Position numbers and translations under genes: made by a program. The notes beneath the pieces were generated by a model. It was not told where the DNA came from. It searched no databases and was given only the letters and a program-made list of their open reading frames with translations. This document shows positions 23,061-35,915 of a DNA stretch of 64,000 nt, one piece after another. Every line of letters starts with the position of its first letter. The first letter of the stretch is position 1. This DNA is from Silene latifolia (taxonomy: Eukaryota; Streptophyta; Magnoliopsida; Caryophyllales; Caryophyllaceae), in the NCBI RefSeq assembly GCF_048544455.1, contig NC_133528.1, forward strand, positions 50,086,293-50,150,292, in the 5' to 3' direction.

Positions 23061-24746
23061 ACTTACCCGACGTAGAAGGGGTCATAGTATGCCTACCGAC
23101 GAAGAAGGGACTCATTGGAGTTTGACCTATAAAGACCGTTCTCAATTTTTGTTTATACGAGGAAGATCCCATCAACTTAATTATAATTCATTTTAAGTGA
23201 ACGAATAACTAGCGTCTGCGTGAATGAATCAATTTAGGTGATGGCTTAAAATCGTGTGACATGAGAATGTCAATGAAAACTAACTCGTGACCTCTATATG
23301 TGTCAGTTTTCATGCAATAATTAGGTGGTTTGGTTTTTAGGCGGAATATGATGCATGTTATCGTTACGAAAAAATAAACAAATGAATGCGATACGTAAAT
23401 AAAAATTCCTAGTGTGGCCTATCCTAGTAAAGTAAAACATAAAACAACTTTGGAATCCACCGTTGGACCCGAGAAGCTTGTCTTGATGTTCCATCTTGAT
23501 CCAAGTAGCGGGAGTGAGCATCCGGTCTCCAACTTTAGTCTTCTCAAAAATTACAATTTAAAATTTACAAATATAAACCTATTTACATTCTAAATAAAAC
23601 TGTAATTAAAAGAAATAAAATGGAGATACGAGATCTCAAAATACAACCAAGACCGTGTTCCATCATTACGGTAACACGTTCTACTAAGGCCACACTAAGT
23701 TACAACCGTTTGCAAAATAATTAAATACGTAATTAAAAGGCATTCAAAAACATTCAAAATAAACAATAACGATAAATAAAATGCATCAACTAAAAAAAAA
23801 AATTATTCGTGACATAATTCCGTAATTATGTTTAATTTTTATCCAAACCACCAAAGATAATTAAAATTACATGACAAAACCGCTTGATCAAGTTAATTTT
23901 AATTGAGATAATCCGTTACAATAAATCATGTTAATGTAACTTTATTTTACGTGGGTGAACCGTTTCACTAATCAAGCGAGAGCATAAAAAAAACGTTTTA
24001 TGCATAAAAGGGGCCGAAAAAAAAACAAAAATTTTTTTTTTTTTTCTTCAACATCTTGTTGACGTGAACAGTACCAGTAAAATTTTTTTTTTTTTTTTTT
24101 TTTATAAAGGCAGAAATGCCGAGAGCCTTTTAAGGCAAAAAAAAAAAAAAATTTAAACGGCTAAACGGGATCAAAACAAGTGATCAAGCAACAAAACGAT
24201 TTGTAAAAACTCAATTGCAATTTATCCTAATCCGGATTAAAACAAAACAATTGACATGTTCTTCTTCTTATTGTTGTAATTATCGCTTAAAACAACAAAT
24301 CGCTAAGAACAATAAAACGAGACAATCAATAGATCGAATGATCTAGCAAATTGTGTGGCACGCAAAACGATGCAAGAACGAAAACAAATAAAAACAGGCC
24401 GAGAACAAAAAAAGGCCACACGGTTTTCAATAAAATTTTCGAACCAAAAAAATGTACCACACGAAATTTTATGCAATGATTTTAACCGATCTTTAACATA
24501 TAGCGATGAATATCGATTACATAGACAATATGCAAAGATCAAAATTAAAACAAGACAAACAACACCGTGTAAACTAGACACGGATCCCAACAATCACAAA
24601 AAACGCAGCAATTTTTTTTATAAAAAAAATGCCGTGACACAAAAAGAGGCTGCCGAGGCCAATTTTTGAACAAAAAAACATCGTTTTCAAAATCGTTTAA
24701 AGAAAAACACATATAAAATTTTACGTGGCCTCGCTCTGATACCACT
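23061..24746 (-). repeat. Partial Copia leader (left copy)
   Basis: A copy of the leader at 30940-32617, cut at 23061 where it joins the Athila protease. It starts with the primer-binding site (24744-24733, minus). It is rich in A and T homopolymers around 24010-24150. Confidence 0.88.
24733..24744 (-). other. Copia primer-binding site (left copy)
   Basis: Minus-strand TGGTATCAGAGC two bases after the end of LTR A, complementary to initiator tRNA-Met. The second copy is at 32604-32615. Confidence 0.9.
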
Positions 24747-25738
24747 TGTAGGGTAATATCCGTATAATGCCCTTTAATTATAGGATTATAACGCAAAATT
24801 TACATGTGAATATTGTCATAAAACGATAAACATAAAGAAAACGACAAAGATTGTAGGAATAACCTTCGGTCCTAGTGCAATAAGGCAATGAGAGATTAAA
24901 ACAAATCTCCTCCTAAACGATGCACCCAAGATGTCCGAGTAATGCCCTTGTGCTAGAGACAATCCCCTAATTGGCTTGCAATATCGAGGGGATTAGTTTT
25001 TGTCAATTTGTGTTGGATGAGAGATCCGGAATTTAGGAGGCACAATTCCCAAAAACCCTAATTATTTTTGCAAAATGAATTAGGTTAGAAGGGAGGAGAG
25101 AGCTCTCCTTTTGTTCCTCTAATTCGGTTTGGGCGAATGGACTTAGGGGGGAAATGGGCTTCCATTTTCTCCTTAAGTTAAACTCATGGTCCGGTCCAAA
25201 ACTTGCTAAGTGTATACGACGCGGTTTCATTATAAACTGTTATCGGTTATCGGAATTTAAGGCATCAACTAATAATACGGGTTAGTTGAATTCTTAATAC
25301 GTGTCCGACACAACAGTGTTGCATAATTATATTCAATATACATTTAATTAAATATAAACGCTTATATTTAATTTTACGAATTAACTGGTTAATTCGCCTT
25401 TAGCCCATGATATTTAATCCGTATTAAATATAAAATCTCAACATCACATTTTGACTAATTTATTAGTCAAATAACTCAGACTAACTGGTTAGTCAAATTT
25501 GGCATCTACATGACTGTATTTTCATACCGTCACATCACTCAAGACGTATCCTATAGGTGTGACTTTTAGGAACCAGTTGATCACCGCCATCAGTATGACA
25601 ATAACGTCAAACTTATCTAGCAAGCCAATCGTTATTGATAAACGTGGATCAACTGATTATGATACAAAGTATACCCTTTTGATCCTTTTAGAGGTTTATA
25701 AGTCCTTGCACTAACTGTTAAGGACACCAACCCCAACA
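24747..25738 (-). repeat. Copia LTR A (3' LTR of the complete unit)
   Basis: 992 bp, ends TGTTGGGG ... CCCTACA on the minus strand. It is almost identical to LTR B apart from scattered short indels. Confidence 0.92.
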
Positions 25739-26590
25739 AGCTTCCACTTGTCCGTACAAGTGTATGTGCAATGACGTTATCCGCATTAACTGGAGGACAC
25801 AAGCTCCAACAAACTCCCACTTGTCCGTACAAGTGTATGTGCGATAACCGATTCTCATATTCATTTAAAATTTCTCCCACTCAATGTAAAACAATTTGCA
25901 GATCTGGATCCGCAAAGGTCGTATTTTACAATCGATCCGGATCAAGAGTGGTTTTCCGACTAGAGAGTAACTTAAGCGATAAAACGATTCGTATTCGAGC
26001 ATGGCCATGCATTTCGATTCTGACTCCTCGAGTGGCCCCGAGAAATATCGAGTACACGATAAAGGCTGAATATTTCCTTCAACTCGAACTCCTTCCGATC
26101 TAAGCACAACATGAAATGACCCAGAAAAAATCTACTTGGCCCCTGTTACGGATGACCGTGAGAAAGAAACCAAAGTCACCCAAAATCTGCCTTAGTCTCA
26201 AGAGACAGTCGATAGTCAAAGAATCGACTCTTAGGATCACCATGGAAGTCCTATCCACGACCGGGCAACGAATGTTATAAAACATTTAGGACTCCACGTC
26301 GATGTCACAATTGTGTCCTACGAAATATCCGTATAAATCGCTTCGTGATTGGTCGGTCAACTGTTGACTTATGGCTCGTTGAACCCACCATCAACCAACG
26401 TCACAAAATAATTGCCGAGTTATCAGCTCATGTGGGCAATTAAGGACTGAAAATATAATGTTCGTTCAGTTCACTTTGTGGTGTTCAAAATTTGTCGTAC
26501 AAATCCACATGAAAAACAAAATATATAAATATCAAAACGATGATGTTGTATAGAGTACAAAAGCGAATGAATCTAATCCATAAAAGAGTA
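25739..26590 (-). other. Copia 3' untranslated region
   Basis: Non-coding. Just before the LTR (minus strand) the purine-rich AAGTGGGAG/AAGTGGAAG word occurs twice with its flanks (near 25750 and 25822), so the polypurine tract region is duplicated. The right copy of this region is 33612-34468. Confidence 0.8.
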
Positions 26591-28754
26591 CTACAACTTA
26601 GGAACACGTTTAATTCCCATGGAATTAACGTGCCCTTCATGCTTATCTTGTCGTAATGGTTTAGTGAGAGGATCTGCTATGTTATCATCTGTAGCAATCT
26701 TTTCTATCACTACTTCCTTTTGCTCCACGTAATCCCGGATTAGATGAGCTTTCCGTTGTACATGTCTAGACTTGTTGCTAGACTTTGGCTCCTTAGCCTG
26801 GAAGATGGCACCACTATTGTCGCAATAGATGGTGATCGGGTCATTCGAACTAGGCACTACGGATAGTCCATGTAAGAATTGACGCATCCATATCGCTTCC
26901 TTTGTAGCTTCAGACGCGGCATAGTACTCGGACTCGTCGTAGAATCAGAATCGTTTGCTTGGAACTCTTCCACCGATCTGCAGCGCCATTAAGAGTAAAA
27001 ACGAATCCGATCGAGATTTCGAGTCATCTCGATCCGTTTGGAAGCTAGCATCTGCGTAACCGGTTGCGCATAGCTTTTGAGAGCCTCCATAAGTCAATGC
27101 CCAATCTTTAGTCCTCCGGAGGTACTTAAGAATGTTCTTGACAGCTAACCAGTGTGATTCACCTGGATGCTGTTGGAATCGACTTGTCATACTCAATGCA
27201 TATGCCACGTCCGGACGTGTGCATATCATGGCATACATGATTGATCCTATAGCCGAAGCATAAGGAATCCGTGCCATGCGCTCTTTCTCTTCCGATGTCT
27301 CTGGTGCCTGAGACTTGCTCAAATGCACCCCTGGAGCCATAGGAAGAAACCCCTTCTTGGAGTTAGTCATGCTGAATCTCTCTAGGACTTTGTCTATGTA
27401 AGACTCGATCGAGAGATAACATCCGACGTGATCTATCTCGATAGATACGGATGCCTAGAATTCTTTGTGCCTCACCCAGATCTTTCATCTGGAAATGGTT
27501 CTTCAACCATACTTTCACCGAAGTTAAGAGAGGTATGTCATTCCCAATCAGGAGTATGTCGTCAACATACAATATTAGAAAGACAATCTTGCTCCCACTC
27601 GACTTGATATATAGACATGGTTCCTCGACAGACCGAGTAAATCCATTTTCTTTTATCACTTGGTCGAAGCGATGATTCCAACTCCTTGATGCTTGCTTAA
27701 GTCCATAAATGGAACGCTTAAGCTTGCACACTTTCTTAGGATGTGCTGGATCGATGAAACCTTCGGGTTGTACCATGTACAACTCTTCCTCCAAAAAACC
27801 GTTTAAGAAGGCGGTTTTCACGTCCATTTGCCAAATTTCATAGTCATGAAAAGCGGCGATCGCTAAGATAATCCGAATGGAACGCAGCATGACTACGGGT
27901 GCAAAAATCTCATCGTAGTGCAAACCTGGCACTTGGGTGAAACCTTTAGCAACTAGTCGTGCTTTGTAGATATCTTGTTGACCTTCCACAGAATGCTTTA
28001 TCTTGTAAAGCCATTTGCATTGAAGGGGACGAACCTTAGCAGGTAAGTCAACAAGATCCCACACGTTGTTCTCATACATGGAGTCCATTTCGGATTGCAT
28101 GGCCTCAAGCCATAGCTTTGAGTCAGAACTGGTCATGGCACCTTTATAGGTTGCGGGTTCACTACTCGTTAGGAGTAGAACGTCATCTATGTCATGTTCC
28201 TCGACCATACCAATGTATCTGTCTGGAGGAATAGAGACTCTTCTCGACCTTCTAGGTTCCTCAGGAATGTTAACCGCAGCCGGGTTTGAAGGAATAGGTT
28301 CCTCCAATAGTTGCTCGGTATCTGGTTCTGGAATCTCCGACAGGTCGAAGGTTCTATCACTCTTTGCATTCTCGAGAAATTCCTTCTCTAAGAATGTCGC
28401 ACTAGCCGCAACAAAAACACGTTGTTCGGTTGGCGAATAGAAGTAATGACCAAGTGTTCCTTTAGGATAACCTATAAAGAATGTCTTGACTGATCGCGGG
28501 CCGAGCTTATCCTCGTGTCTCCACTTGACATAAGCCTCGCAGCCCCAAACCCGTATAAAGGACAAGTTAGGGACCGTTCCCTTCCATAGTTCATATGGAG
28601 TCTTGTCAACAGCTTTAGACGGACTTCGGTTAAGTATTAGAGCGGCTGACATAAGAGCATAACCCCATAATGAATCAGGTAAAACCGTGTGACTCATCAT
28701 GGATCGAACCATATCAAGTAGTGTTCGATTTCTCCGTTCGGACACACCATTCAA
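26591..28754 (-). pseudogene. Copia reverse transcriptase and RNase H, frameshifted
   Basis: The frame 28754-27363 holds the integrase C-terminal region (NGVSERRNRTLLDMVRSMM with the catalytic Glu, then ELWKGTVPNL), a linker, and reverse transcriptase ([52 protein letters not shown] with the YVDD centre). A frameshift near 27370-27410 leads to [20 protein letters not shown] and ASAIGSIMYAMICTRPDVAY. A scrambled short stretch near 26945-26990 breaks the RNase H start, and the rest (ITIYCDNSGAIFQAKE) runs to the stop at 26591. Only a few small lesions separate it from an intact polyprotein. Confidence 0.9.
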
Positions 28755-29549
28755 TTGAGGTGTTCCGGTGTGGAGTTAACCGTAGGGCAATCCCACGTCT
28801 TTGAGGTGATGATCAAACTCGTGAGAAAGATACTCGCCACCACGATCCGAACGTAGTGTTTTAATCTTTCTACCCAATAGGTTCGCACCCTATTCTCGGT
28901 ATTCTTTGAATTTCTCAAAGGATTCACTTTTATGCTTCATTAAGTAGACATAGCCATATCTACTTAAATCGTCCGTGAAAGTGATGAAATACCTATAGCC
29001 TTCTCGTGCGGTGATTGACATAGGTCCACATACATCCGTGTGTATGAGTCCTAATAGGTCGACAGCGCGCATTCCAACACCTTTGAAGGAAATACGAGTC
29101 ATTTTACCGATGAGACATGATTCACACGTGCCAAATGATTGAAAATCAAAGGCCGAGATAGCTCCATTTTTGATGAGTTGTTTTACGCGTTTCTCATTAA
29201 TGTGTCCCATACGGCATTGCCATAGATATGTTTGATCTTTGTCACCAACCTTTAACTTTTTATTCATTACGTGTAATATTTCCGTGGTCTGATCTAAAAC
29301 ATAAATTCCGTTCATGGAGACCGCCTTGCCATAAATCATATCGTGTAAAGAGAAAATGCAAGCATTATTTTCTATTACAAATGAAAAACCAAGTTTGTCA
29401 AGTGCGTAAACCGAAATAATGTTTTTCGAAAGACTAGGAACATAATAGCAGTCATATAATGACAACTCAAATCCGCTAGGAAGCTGGATCACATATGTCC
29501 CCTTTGAGATGGCAGCTACTCTTGCTCCATTCCCAACACGCAGGTCCAC
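28755..29549 (-). pseudogene. Copia pre-integrase and integrase core
   Basis: Read 29549 to about 28760: the zinc-binding pre-integrase (LWQCRMGHINEKRVK, CESCLIGKM with the H...C-x-x-C ligands), then the integrase core with HTDVCGP (first Asp) and ITFTDDLSRYGYVYLM. A stop near 28890 is followed by LRSDRGGEYLS (second Asp), another stop near 28780, and the join to the next block. Inserts element cDNA into host DNA when intact. Confidence 0.85.
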
Positions 29550-29557
29550 CTCACCCT

Positions 29558-29815
29558 TTACGAGGGGTTCGATGTTTTGAGCCCCCGCACATGATTACAC
29601 AGATGAGAACCACAACCAGTATCAAGTACCCAAGTTCCGTAACTTGCGTGGTTAATCTCAATCATATGAATAAAAGTAGTAGAGGAAGAAGACATACCAA
29701 CAGGTTTAACACGACCTGCCTTTAAGTCCTCATGATAAACAGGACATGTACGCCTCCAATGCCCAGTCTTGTGGCAATGATGGCATTCCACGTTTTCATT
29801 CTTGCTCTTTGTCAT
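29558..29815 (-). pseudogene. Copia gag zinc knuckle and protease
   Basis: The segment contains CHHCHKTGHWRRTC, a canonical CX2CX4HX4C knuckle for RNA binding, and 30 residues on WVLDTGCGSHLC, the aspartic-protease active site. It is separated by frame breaks from gag upstream and from integrase downstream. Confidence 0.88.
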
Positions 29816-29819
29816 GCCT

Positions 29820-30612
29820 GATGAGTTGCTCGACTCACCAGGACCACTCTTACCTGAACCCGACTTCTTGAACTTCGGTTTACCTCGCTAGGTTTGCACG
29901 AGCTTTGCCCTTACCTTTCCCTTTGTTGGACACAACGAGAACATCCTGTTTCAAGCTCCCACTGAACTTCATGTCCTTCTCGGTCTGTACGAGAAGGGAG
30001 TGCAGTTCATGGGGAGTCTTCTTCAAATCATTCATATAGTAATTCGCTCTAAATTGCGAAAAACCATCATGGAGTGAATGAAGCATGCGGTCGATAACAA
30101 TGTTCTCGCTGATGTTACAATCAAAGGTCTCCAGCTTCTCGACATTCTCAATCATGCTGAGAATGTGTGGGCTAACCGGTTGGCCCTTCTGGAGTCTCGC
30201 ATCAAAGAAGCGAGTGGTATGCTCATAGGTCACGATTCTCGGTGCTTTCGAGAATTCCTTAGTGAGCGTGGTGAAAATCTTGTTCGCACCATGGGCTATG
30301 AAGCGTTTCTGCAAATTGGATTCCATTGCAAAAATGAGTACGTTTTTAATCGCACCCGCTTCCATACGGAAATCATTAAACTTGGTGATTTCAGAGACTC
30401 TAGCCGTGGGACTGGGTTTGCCGGGAGGGGCTCTAATAAGTATTTGAGCTTCCCATCGCGGCGGCGCATTCCGTAATGCCGCCTCCCGGTCTCGAAGTTG
30501 GATCCATCATTCTTGATCGAGTAGACTGATTCATCTGATTCATGAAGATCCGAAGCCAGGACTCACGGTCCAATGTGGCACTTGGCATTGGGTCGTTAGT
30601 TGGACCAGCCAT
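29820..30612 (-). pseudogene. Copia gag, frameshifted
   Basis: The probable start is ATG 30612 (MAGPTNDPMPSATLDRESWL). A frame break near 30440 (about KLKYLLEPLP) and another near 30370 lead into the main block MEAGAIKNVLIFAMESNLQK, ending in a lysine-rich KGKGKGKARAN tail near 29880. It has the usual size and layout of a Copia gag, the structural protein of the virus-like particle. The antisense open frames here are shadows. Confidence 0.8.
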
Positions 30613-32617
30613 TTGTTATAGCAGTTTTAAAATTCGTGATCTACACTGAAAAAGAAAGAAAAACAAAACGAAATAAGCAACTCATCGAGGTGATTTAAGT
30701 CTATTAAAATACATTTTAATCGTGTAGACTCATTGCACTTGCATAATTGATCTCCCTCAAGAATGATACAAGTGATCCCAAGACTCAATTTCTGTAAATT
30801 GATAAGCCAACTGTTTAGCTAATTCTTCCGGAAGAACTCTTGGTCGATAGATTTCCGTAAATCCTATCTATAGTCCACCATAGTCACAGGATCGTACGAG
30901 TGACCATAGTGTTGAGATAAAATAGGTCAATCAGTTCCAACTTACCCGACGTAGAAGGGGTCATAGTATGCCTACCGACGAAGAAGGGACTCATTGGAGT
31001 TTGACCTATAAAGACCGTTCTCAATTTTTGTTTATACGAGGAAGATCCCATCAACTTAATTATAATTCATTTTAAGTGAACGAATAACTAGCGTCTGCGT
31101 GAATGAATCAATTTAGGTGATGGCTTAAAATCGTGTGACATGAGAATGTCAATGAAAACTAACTCGTGACCTCTATATGTGTCAGTTTTCATGCAATAAT
31201 TAGGTGGTTTGGTTTTTAGGCGGAATATGATGCATGTTATCGTTACGAAAAAATAAACAAATGAATGCGATACGTAAATAAAAATTCCTAGTGTGGCCTA
31301 TCCTAGTAAAGTAAAACATAAAACAACTTTGGAATCCACCGTTGGACCCGAGAAGCTTGTCTTGATGTTCCATCTTGATCCAAGTAGCGGGAGTGAGCAT
31401 CCGGTCTCCAACTTTAGTCTTCTCAAAAATTACAATTTAAAATTTACAAATATAAACCTATTTACATTCTAAATAAAACTGTAATTAAAAGAAATAAAAT
31501 GGAGATACGAGATCTCAAAATACAACCAAGACCGTGTTCCATCATTACGGTAACACGTTCTACTAAGGCCACACTAAGTTACAACCGTTTGCAAAATAAT
31601 TAAATACGTAATTAAAAGGCATTCAAAAACATTCAAAATAAACAATAACGATAAATAAAATGCATCAACTAAAAAAAAAATTATTCGTGACATAATTCCG
31701 TAATTATGTTTAATTTTTATCCAAACCACCAAAGATAATTAAAATTACATGACAAAACCGCTTCAGTCAAGTTAATTTTAATTCGAGATAATCCGTTACA
31801 ATAAATCATGTTAATGTAACTTTATTTTACGTGGGTGAACCGTTTCACTAATCAAGCGAGAGCATAAAAAACGTTTTATGCATAAAAAGGGGCCGAAAAA
31901 AAACAAAAATTTTTTTTTTCTTCTGTACTGTTGACGTGAACAGTACCAGGGCCAAAAAAAAATTTTTTTTTTTTTTTAAAGGCAGAAATGCCGAGAGCCT
32001 TTTAAGGCAAAAAAAAAAAAAAATTTAAACGGCTAAACGGGATCAAAACAAGTGATCAAGCAACAAAACGATTTGTAAAAACTCAATTGCAATTTATCCT
32101 AATCCGGATTAAAACAAAACAATTGACATGTTCTTCACTTATTGTTGTAATTATCGCTTAAAACAACAAATCGCTAAGAACAATAAAACGAGACAATCAA
32201 TAGATCGAATGATCTAGCAAATTGTGTGGCACGCAAAACGATGCAAGAACGAAAACAAATAAAAACAGGCCGAGAACAAAAAAAGGCCACACGGTTTTCA
32301 ATAAAATTTTCGAACCAAAAAAATGTACCACACGAAATTTTATGCAATGATTTTAACCGATCTTTAACATATAGCGATGAATATCGATTACATAGACAAT
32401 ATGCAAAGATCAAAATTAAAACAAGACAAACAACACCGTGTAAACTAGACACGGATCCCAACAATCACAAAAAACGCAGCAATTTTTTTTATAAAAAAAA
32501 TGCCGTGACACAAAAAGAGGCTGCCGAGGCCAATTTTTGAACAAAAAAACATCGTTTTCAAAATCGTTTAAAGAAAAACACATATAAAATTTTACGTGGC
32601 CTCGCTCTGATACCACT
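30613..32617 (-). other. Long Copia leader (complete copy)
   Basis: A 2-kb untranslated leader between LTR B and gag, unusually long for a Copia element. It has A/T homopolymers near 31910-32020. No protein is recognisable on either strand. The antisense frames at 32226-32667 are not protein-like and repeat at 24355-24796. Confidence 0.75.
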
Positions 32618-33611
32618 TGTAGGGTAATATCCGTATAATGCCCTTTAATTATAGGATTATAACGCAAAATTTACATGTGAATATTGTCATAAAACGATAA
32701 ACATAAAGAAAACGACAAAGATTGTAGGAATAACCTTCGGTCCTAGTGCAATAAGGCAATGAGAGATTAAAACAAATCTCCTCCTAAACGATGCACCCAA
32801 GATGTCCGAGTAATGCCCTTGTGCTAGAGACAATCCCCTAATTGGCTTGCAATATCGAGGGGATTAGTTTTTGTCAATTTGTGTTGGATGAGAGATCCGG
32901 AATTTAGGAGGCACAATTCCCAAAAACCCTAATTATTTTTGCAAAATGAATTAGGTTAGAAGGGAGGAGAGAGCTCTCCTTTTGTTCCTCTAATTCGGTT
33001 TGGCCGAATGGACTTAGGGGGGAAATGGGCTTCCATTTTCTCCTTAAGTTAAACTCATGGTCCGGTCCAAAACTTGCTAAGTGTATACGACGCGGTTTCA
33101 TTATAAACTGTTATCGGTTATCGGAATTTAAGGCATCAACTAATAATACGGGTTAGTTGAATTCTTAATACGTGTCCGACACAACAGTGTTGCATAATTA
33201 TATTCAATATACATTTAATTAAATATAAACGCTTATATTTAATTTTACGAATTAATCGGTTAATTCGCCTTTAGCCCATGATATTTAATCCGTATTAAAT
33301 ATAAAATCTCAACATCACATTTTGACTAATTTATTAGTCAAATAACTCGACTAACTAACCGGTTAGTCAAATTTGGCATCTACATGATGTATTTTCATAC
33401 CGTCACATCACTCAAGACGTATCCTATAGGTGTGACTTTTAGGGACCAGTTGATCACCGCCATCAGTATGACAATAACGTCAAACTTATCTAGCAAGCCA
33501 ATCGTTATTGATAAACGTGGATCAACTGATTATGATACAAAGTATACCCTTTTGATCCTTTTAGAGGTTTATAAGTCCTTGCACTAACTGTTAAGGACAC
33601 CAACCCCAACA
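32618..33611 (-). repeat. Copia LTR B (5' LTR of the complete unit)
   Basis: 994 bp with the same ends as LTR A. The primer-binding site at 32615-32604 (minus) marks it as functioning as a 5' LTR for the unit to its left. Confidence 0.92.
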
Positions 33612-34468
33612 AGCTCCCACTTGTCCGTACAAGTGTATGTGCAATGACGTTATCCGCATTAACTGGAGGACACAAGCTCCAACAAACTCCCACTTGTCCG
33701 TACAAGTGTATGTGCGATAACCGATTCTCATATTCATTTAAAATTTCTCCCACTCAATGTAAAACAATTTGCAGATCTGGATCCGCAAAGGTCGTATTTT
33801 ACAATCGATCTGGATCAAGAGTGGTTTTCCCGACTAGAGAGTAACTTAACTGATAAAACGAATTCGTATTCGAGCATGGCCATGCATTTCGATTCTGACT
33901 CCTCGAGTGGCCCCGAGAAATATCGAGTACCGATAAAGGCTGAATATTTCCTTCAACTCGAACTCCTTCCGATCTAAGCACAGCATGAAATGACCCAGAA
34001 AAAATCTACTTGGCCCCCTGTTACGGATGACCGTGAGAAAGAAACCAAAGTCACCCAAAATCTGCCTTAGTCTCAAGAGACAGTCGATAGTCAAAGAATC
34101 GACTCTTAGGATCACCATGGAAGTCCTATCCACGACCGGGCAACGAATGTTATAAAACATTTAGGACTCCACGTCGATGTCACAATTGTGTCCTACGAAA
34201 TATCCGTATAAATCGCTTCTGTGATTGGTCAGTCAACCTGTTGACTTATGGCTCGTTGAACCCACCATCAACCAACGTCACAAAATAATTGCCAGAGTTA
34301 TCAGCTCATGAGGGCAATTAAGGACTGAAAATATAATGTTCGTTCAGTTCACTTTGTGGTGTTCAAAATTTGTCGTACAAATCCACATGAAAAACAAAAT
34401 ATATAAATATCAAAACGATGATGTTGTATAGAGTACAAAAGCGAATGAATCTAATCCATAAAAGAGTA
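33612..34468 (-). other. Copia 3' untranslated region (right copy)
   Basis: Repeats 25739-26590 with small differences, including the duplicated purine-rich tract. Confidence 0.8.
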
Positions 34469-35708
34469 CTACAACTTAGGAACACGTTTAATTCCCATGG
34501 AATTAACGTGCCCTTCATGCTTATCTTGTCGTAATGGTTTAGTGAGAGGATCTGCTATGTTATCATCTGTAGCAATCTTTTCTATCACTACTTCCTTTTG
34601 CTCCACGTAATCCCGGATTAGATGAGCTTTCCGTTGTACATGTCTAGACTTGTTGCTAGACTTTGGCTCCTTAGCCTGGAAGATGGCACCACTATTGTCG
34701 CAATAGATGGTGATCGGGTCATTCGAACTAGGCACTACGGATAGTCCATGTAAGAATTGACGCATCCATATCGCTTCCTTTGTAGCTTCAGACGCGGCAT
34801 AGTACTCGGACTCGTCGTAGAATCTGTCAGAATCGTTTGCTTGGAACTCTTCCGGTGATGCAGCGCCATTAAGAGTAAAAACGAATCCATCGAGATTTCG
34901 AGTCATCTCGATCCGTTTGGAAGCTAGCATCTGCAGAATCGGTTGCGCATAGCTTTTGAGAGCCTCCATAAGTCAATGCCCAATCTTTAGTCCTCCGGAG
35001 GTACTTAAGAATGTTCTTGACAGCTAACCAGTGTGATTCACCCGGATCTTTGTTGGAATCGACTTGTCATACTCAATGCATATGCCACGTCCGGACGTGT
35101 GCATATCATGGCATACATGATTGATCCTATAGCCGAAGCATAAGGAATCCGTGCCATGCGCTCTTTCTCTTCCGATGTCTCCGGTGCCCGAGACTTGCTC
35201 AAATGCACCCCCCGGAGCCATAGGAAGAAACCCCTTCTTGGAGTTAGTCATGCTTAATCTCTCTAGGACTTTGTCTATGTAAGACTCCCCGATCGAGAGA
35301 TAACATCCGACGTGATCTATCTCGATAGATACGGATGCCTAGAATTCTTTGTGCCTCACCCAGATCTTTCATCTGGAAATGGTTCTTCAACCATACTTTC
35401 ACCGAAGTTAAGAGAGGTATGTCATTCCCAATCAGGAGTATGTCGTCAACATACAATATTAGAAAGACAATCTTGCTCCCACTCGACTTGATATATAGAC
35501 ATGGTTCCTCGACAGACCGAGTAAATCCATTTTCTTTTATCACTTGGTCGAAGCGATGATTCCAACTCCTTGATGCTTGCTTAAGTCCATAAATGGAACG
35601 CTTAAGCTTGCACACTTTCTTAGGATGTGCTGGATCGATGAAACCTTCGGGTTGTACCATGTACAACTCTTCCTCCAAAAAACCGTTTAAGAAGGCGGTT
35701 TTCACGTC
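34469..35708 (-). pseudogene. Second Copia pol 3' fragment (RT and RNase H)
   Basis: A near-identical copy of 26591 to about 27820. It begins inside reverse transcriptase ([20 protein letters not shown]), contains [11 protein letters not shown], and ends with the RNase H terminus at 34469. Frame breaks fall at about 35245, 35020 and 34860-34970, partly at other sites than in the left copy. At 35705-35708 it is joined to LTR C through a shared CGTC. Confidence 0.88.
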
Positions 35709-35915
35709 ACATCACTCAAGACGTATCCTATAGGTGTGACTTTTAGGGACCAGTTGATCACCGCCATCAGTATGACAATAACGTCAAACTTATCTAGCAA
35801 GCCAATCGTTATTGATAAACGTGGATCAACTGATTATGATACAAAGTATACCCTTTTGATCCTTTTAGAGGTTTATAAGTCCTTGCACTAACTGTTAAGG
35901 ACACCAACCCCAACA
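35705..35915 (-). repeat. Copia LTR C (5' 211 bp only)
   Basis: Matches the start (minus strand) of LTRs A and B down to CGTCACATCACTC, then switches into reverse transcriptase sequence. Its outer end TGTTGGGG at 35915 borders the Athila gag and marks the original insertion point. Confidence 0.9.

Larger units (their letters stand above)
23061..35915 (-). mobile_element. Rearranged Copia tandem with three LTRs, nested in the Athila gag
   Basis: Order on the minus strand: partial LTR C (35915-35705), a pol 3' fragment (35708-34469), LTR B (33611-32618), leader, gag, pol (30612-26591), LTR A (25738-24747), partial leader (24746-23061). So 23061 to about 27820 is repeated at 30940-35708, an offset of about 7.88 kb. 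The unit from LTR B to LTR A is a complete element of 8.87 kb; the flanking parts are remains of neighbouring units sharing its LTRs. This fits unequal recombination between LTRs followed by deletions at both ends. LTR ends read TGTTGGGGTTGG and CCCTACA, and the primer-binding site is TGGTATCAGAGC. No target duplication survives. Confidence 0.9.

Noticed and set aside
24355-24796. Open frames in both directions, repeated at 32226-32667
   Set aside because: They are identical in both copies only because the Copia leader is duplicated; compositions follow A/T-rich DNA and there is no domain.
30078-30476. Plus-strand open frame of 132 codons
   Set aside because: It is antisense to the Copia gag, which has the recognisable protein on the minus strand.
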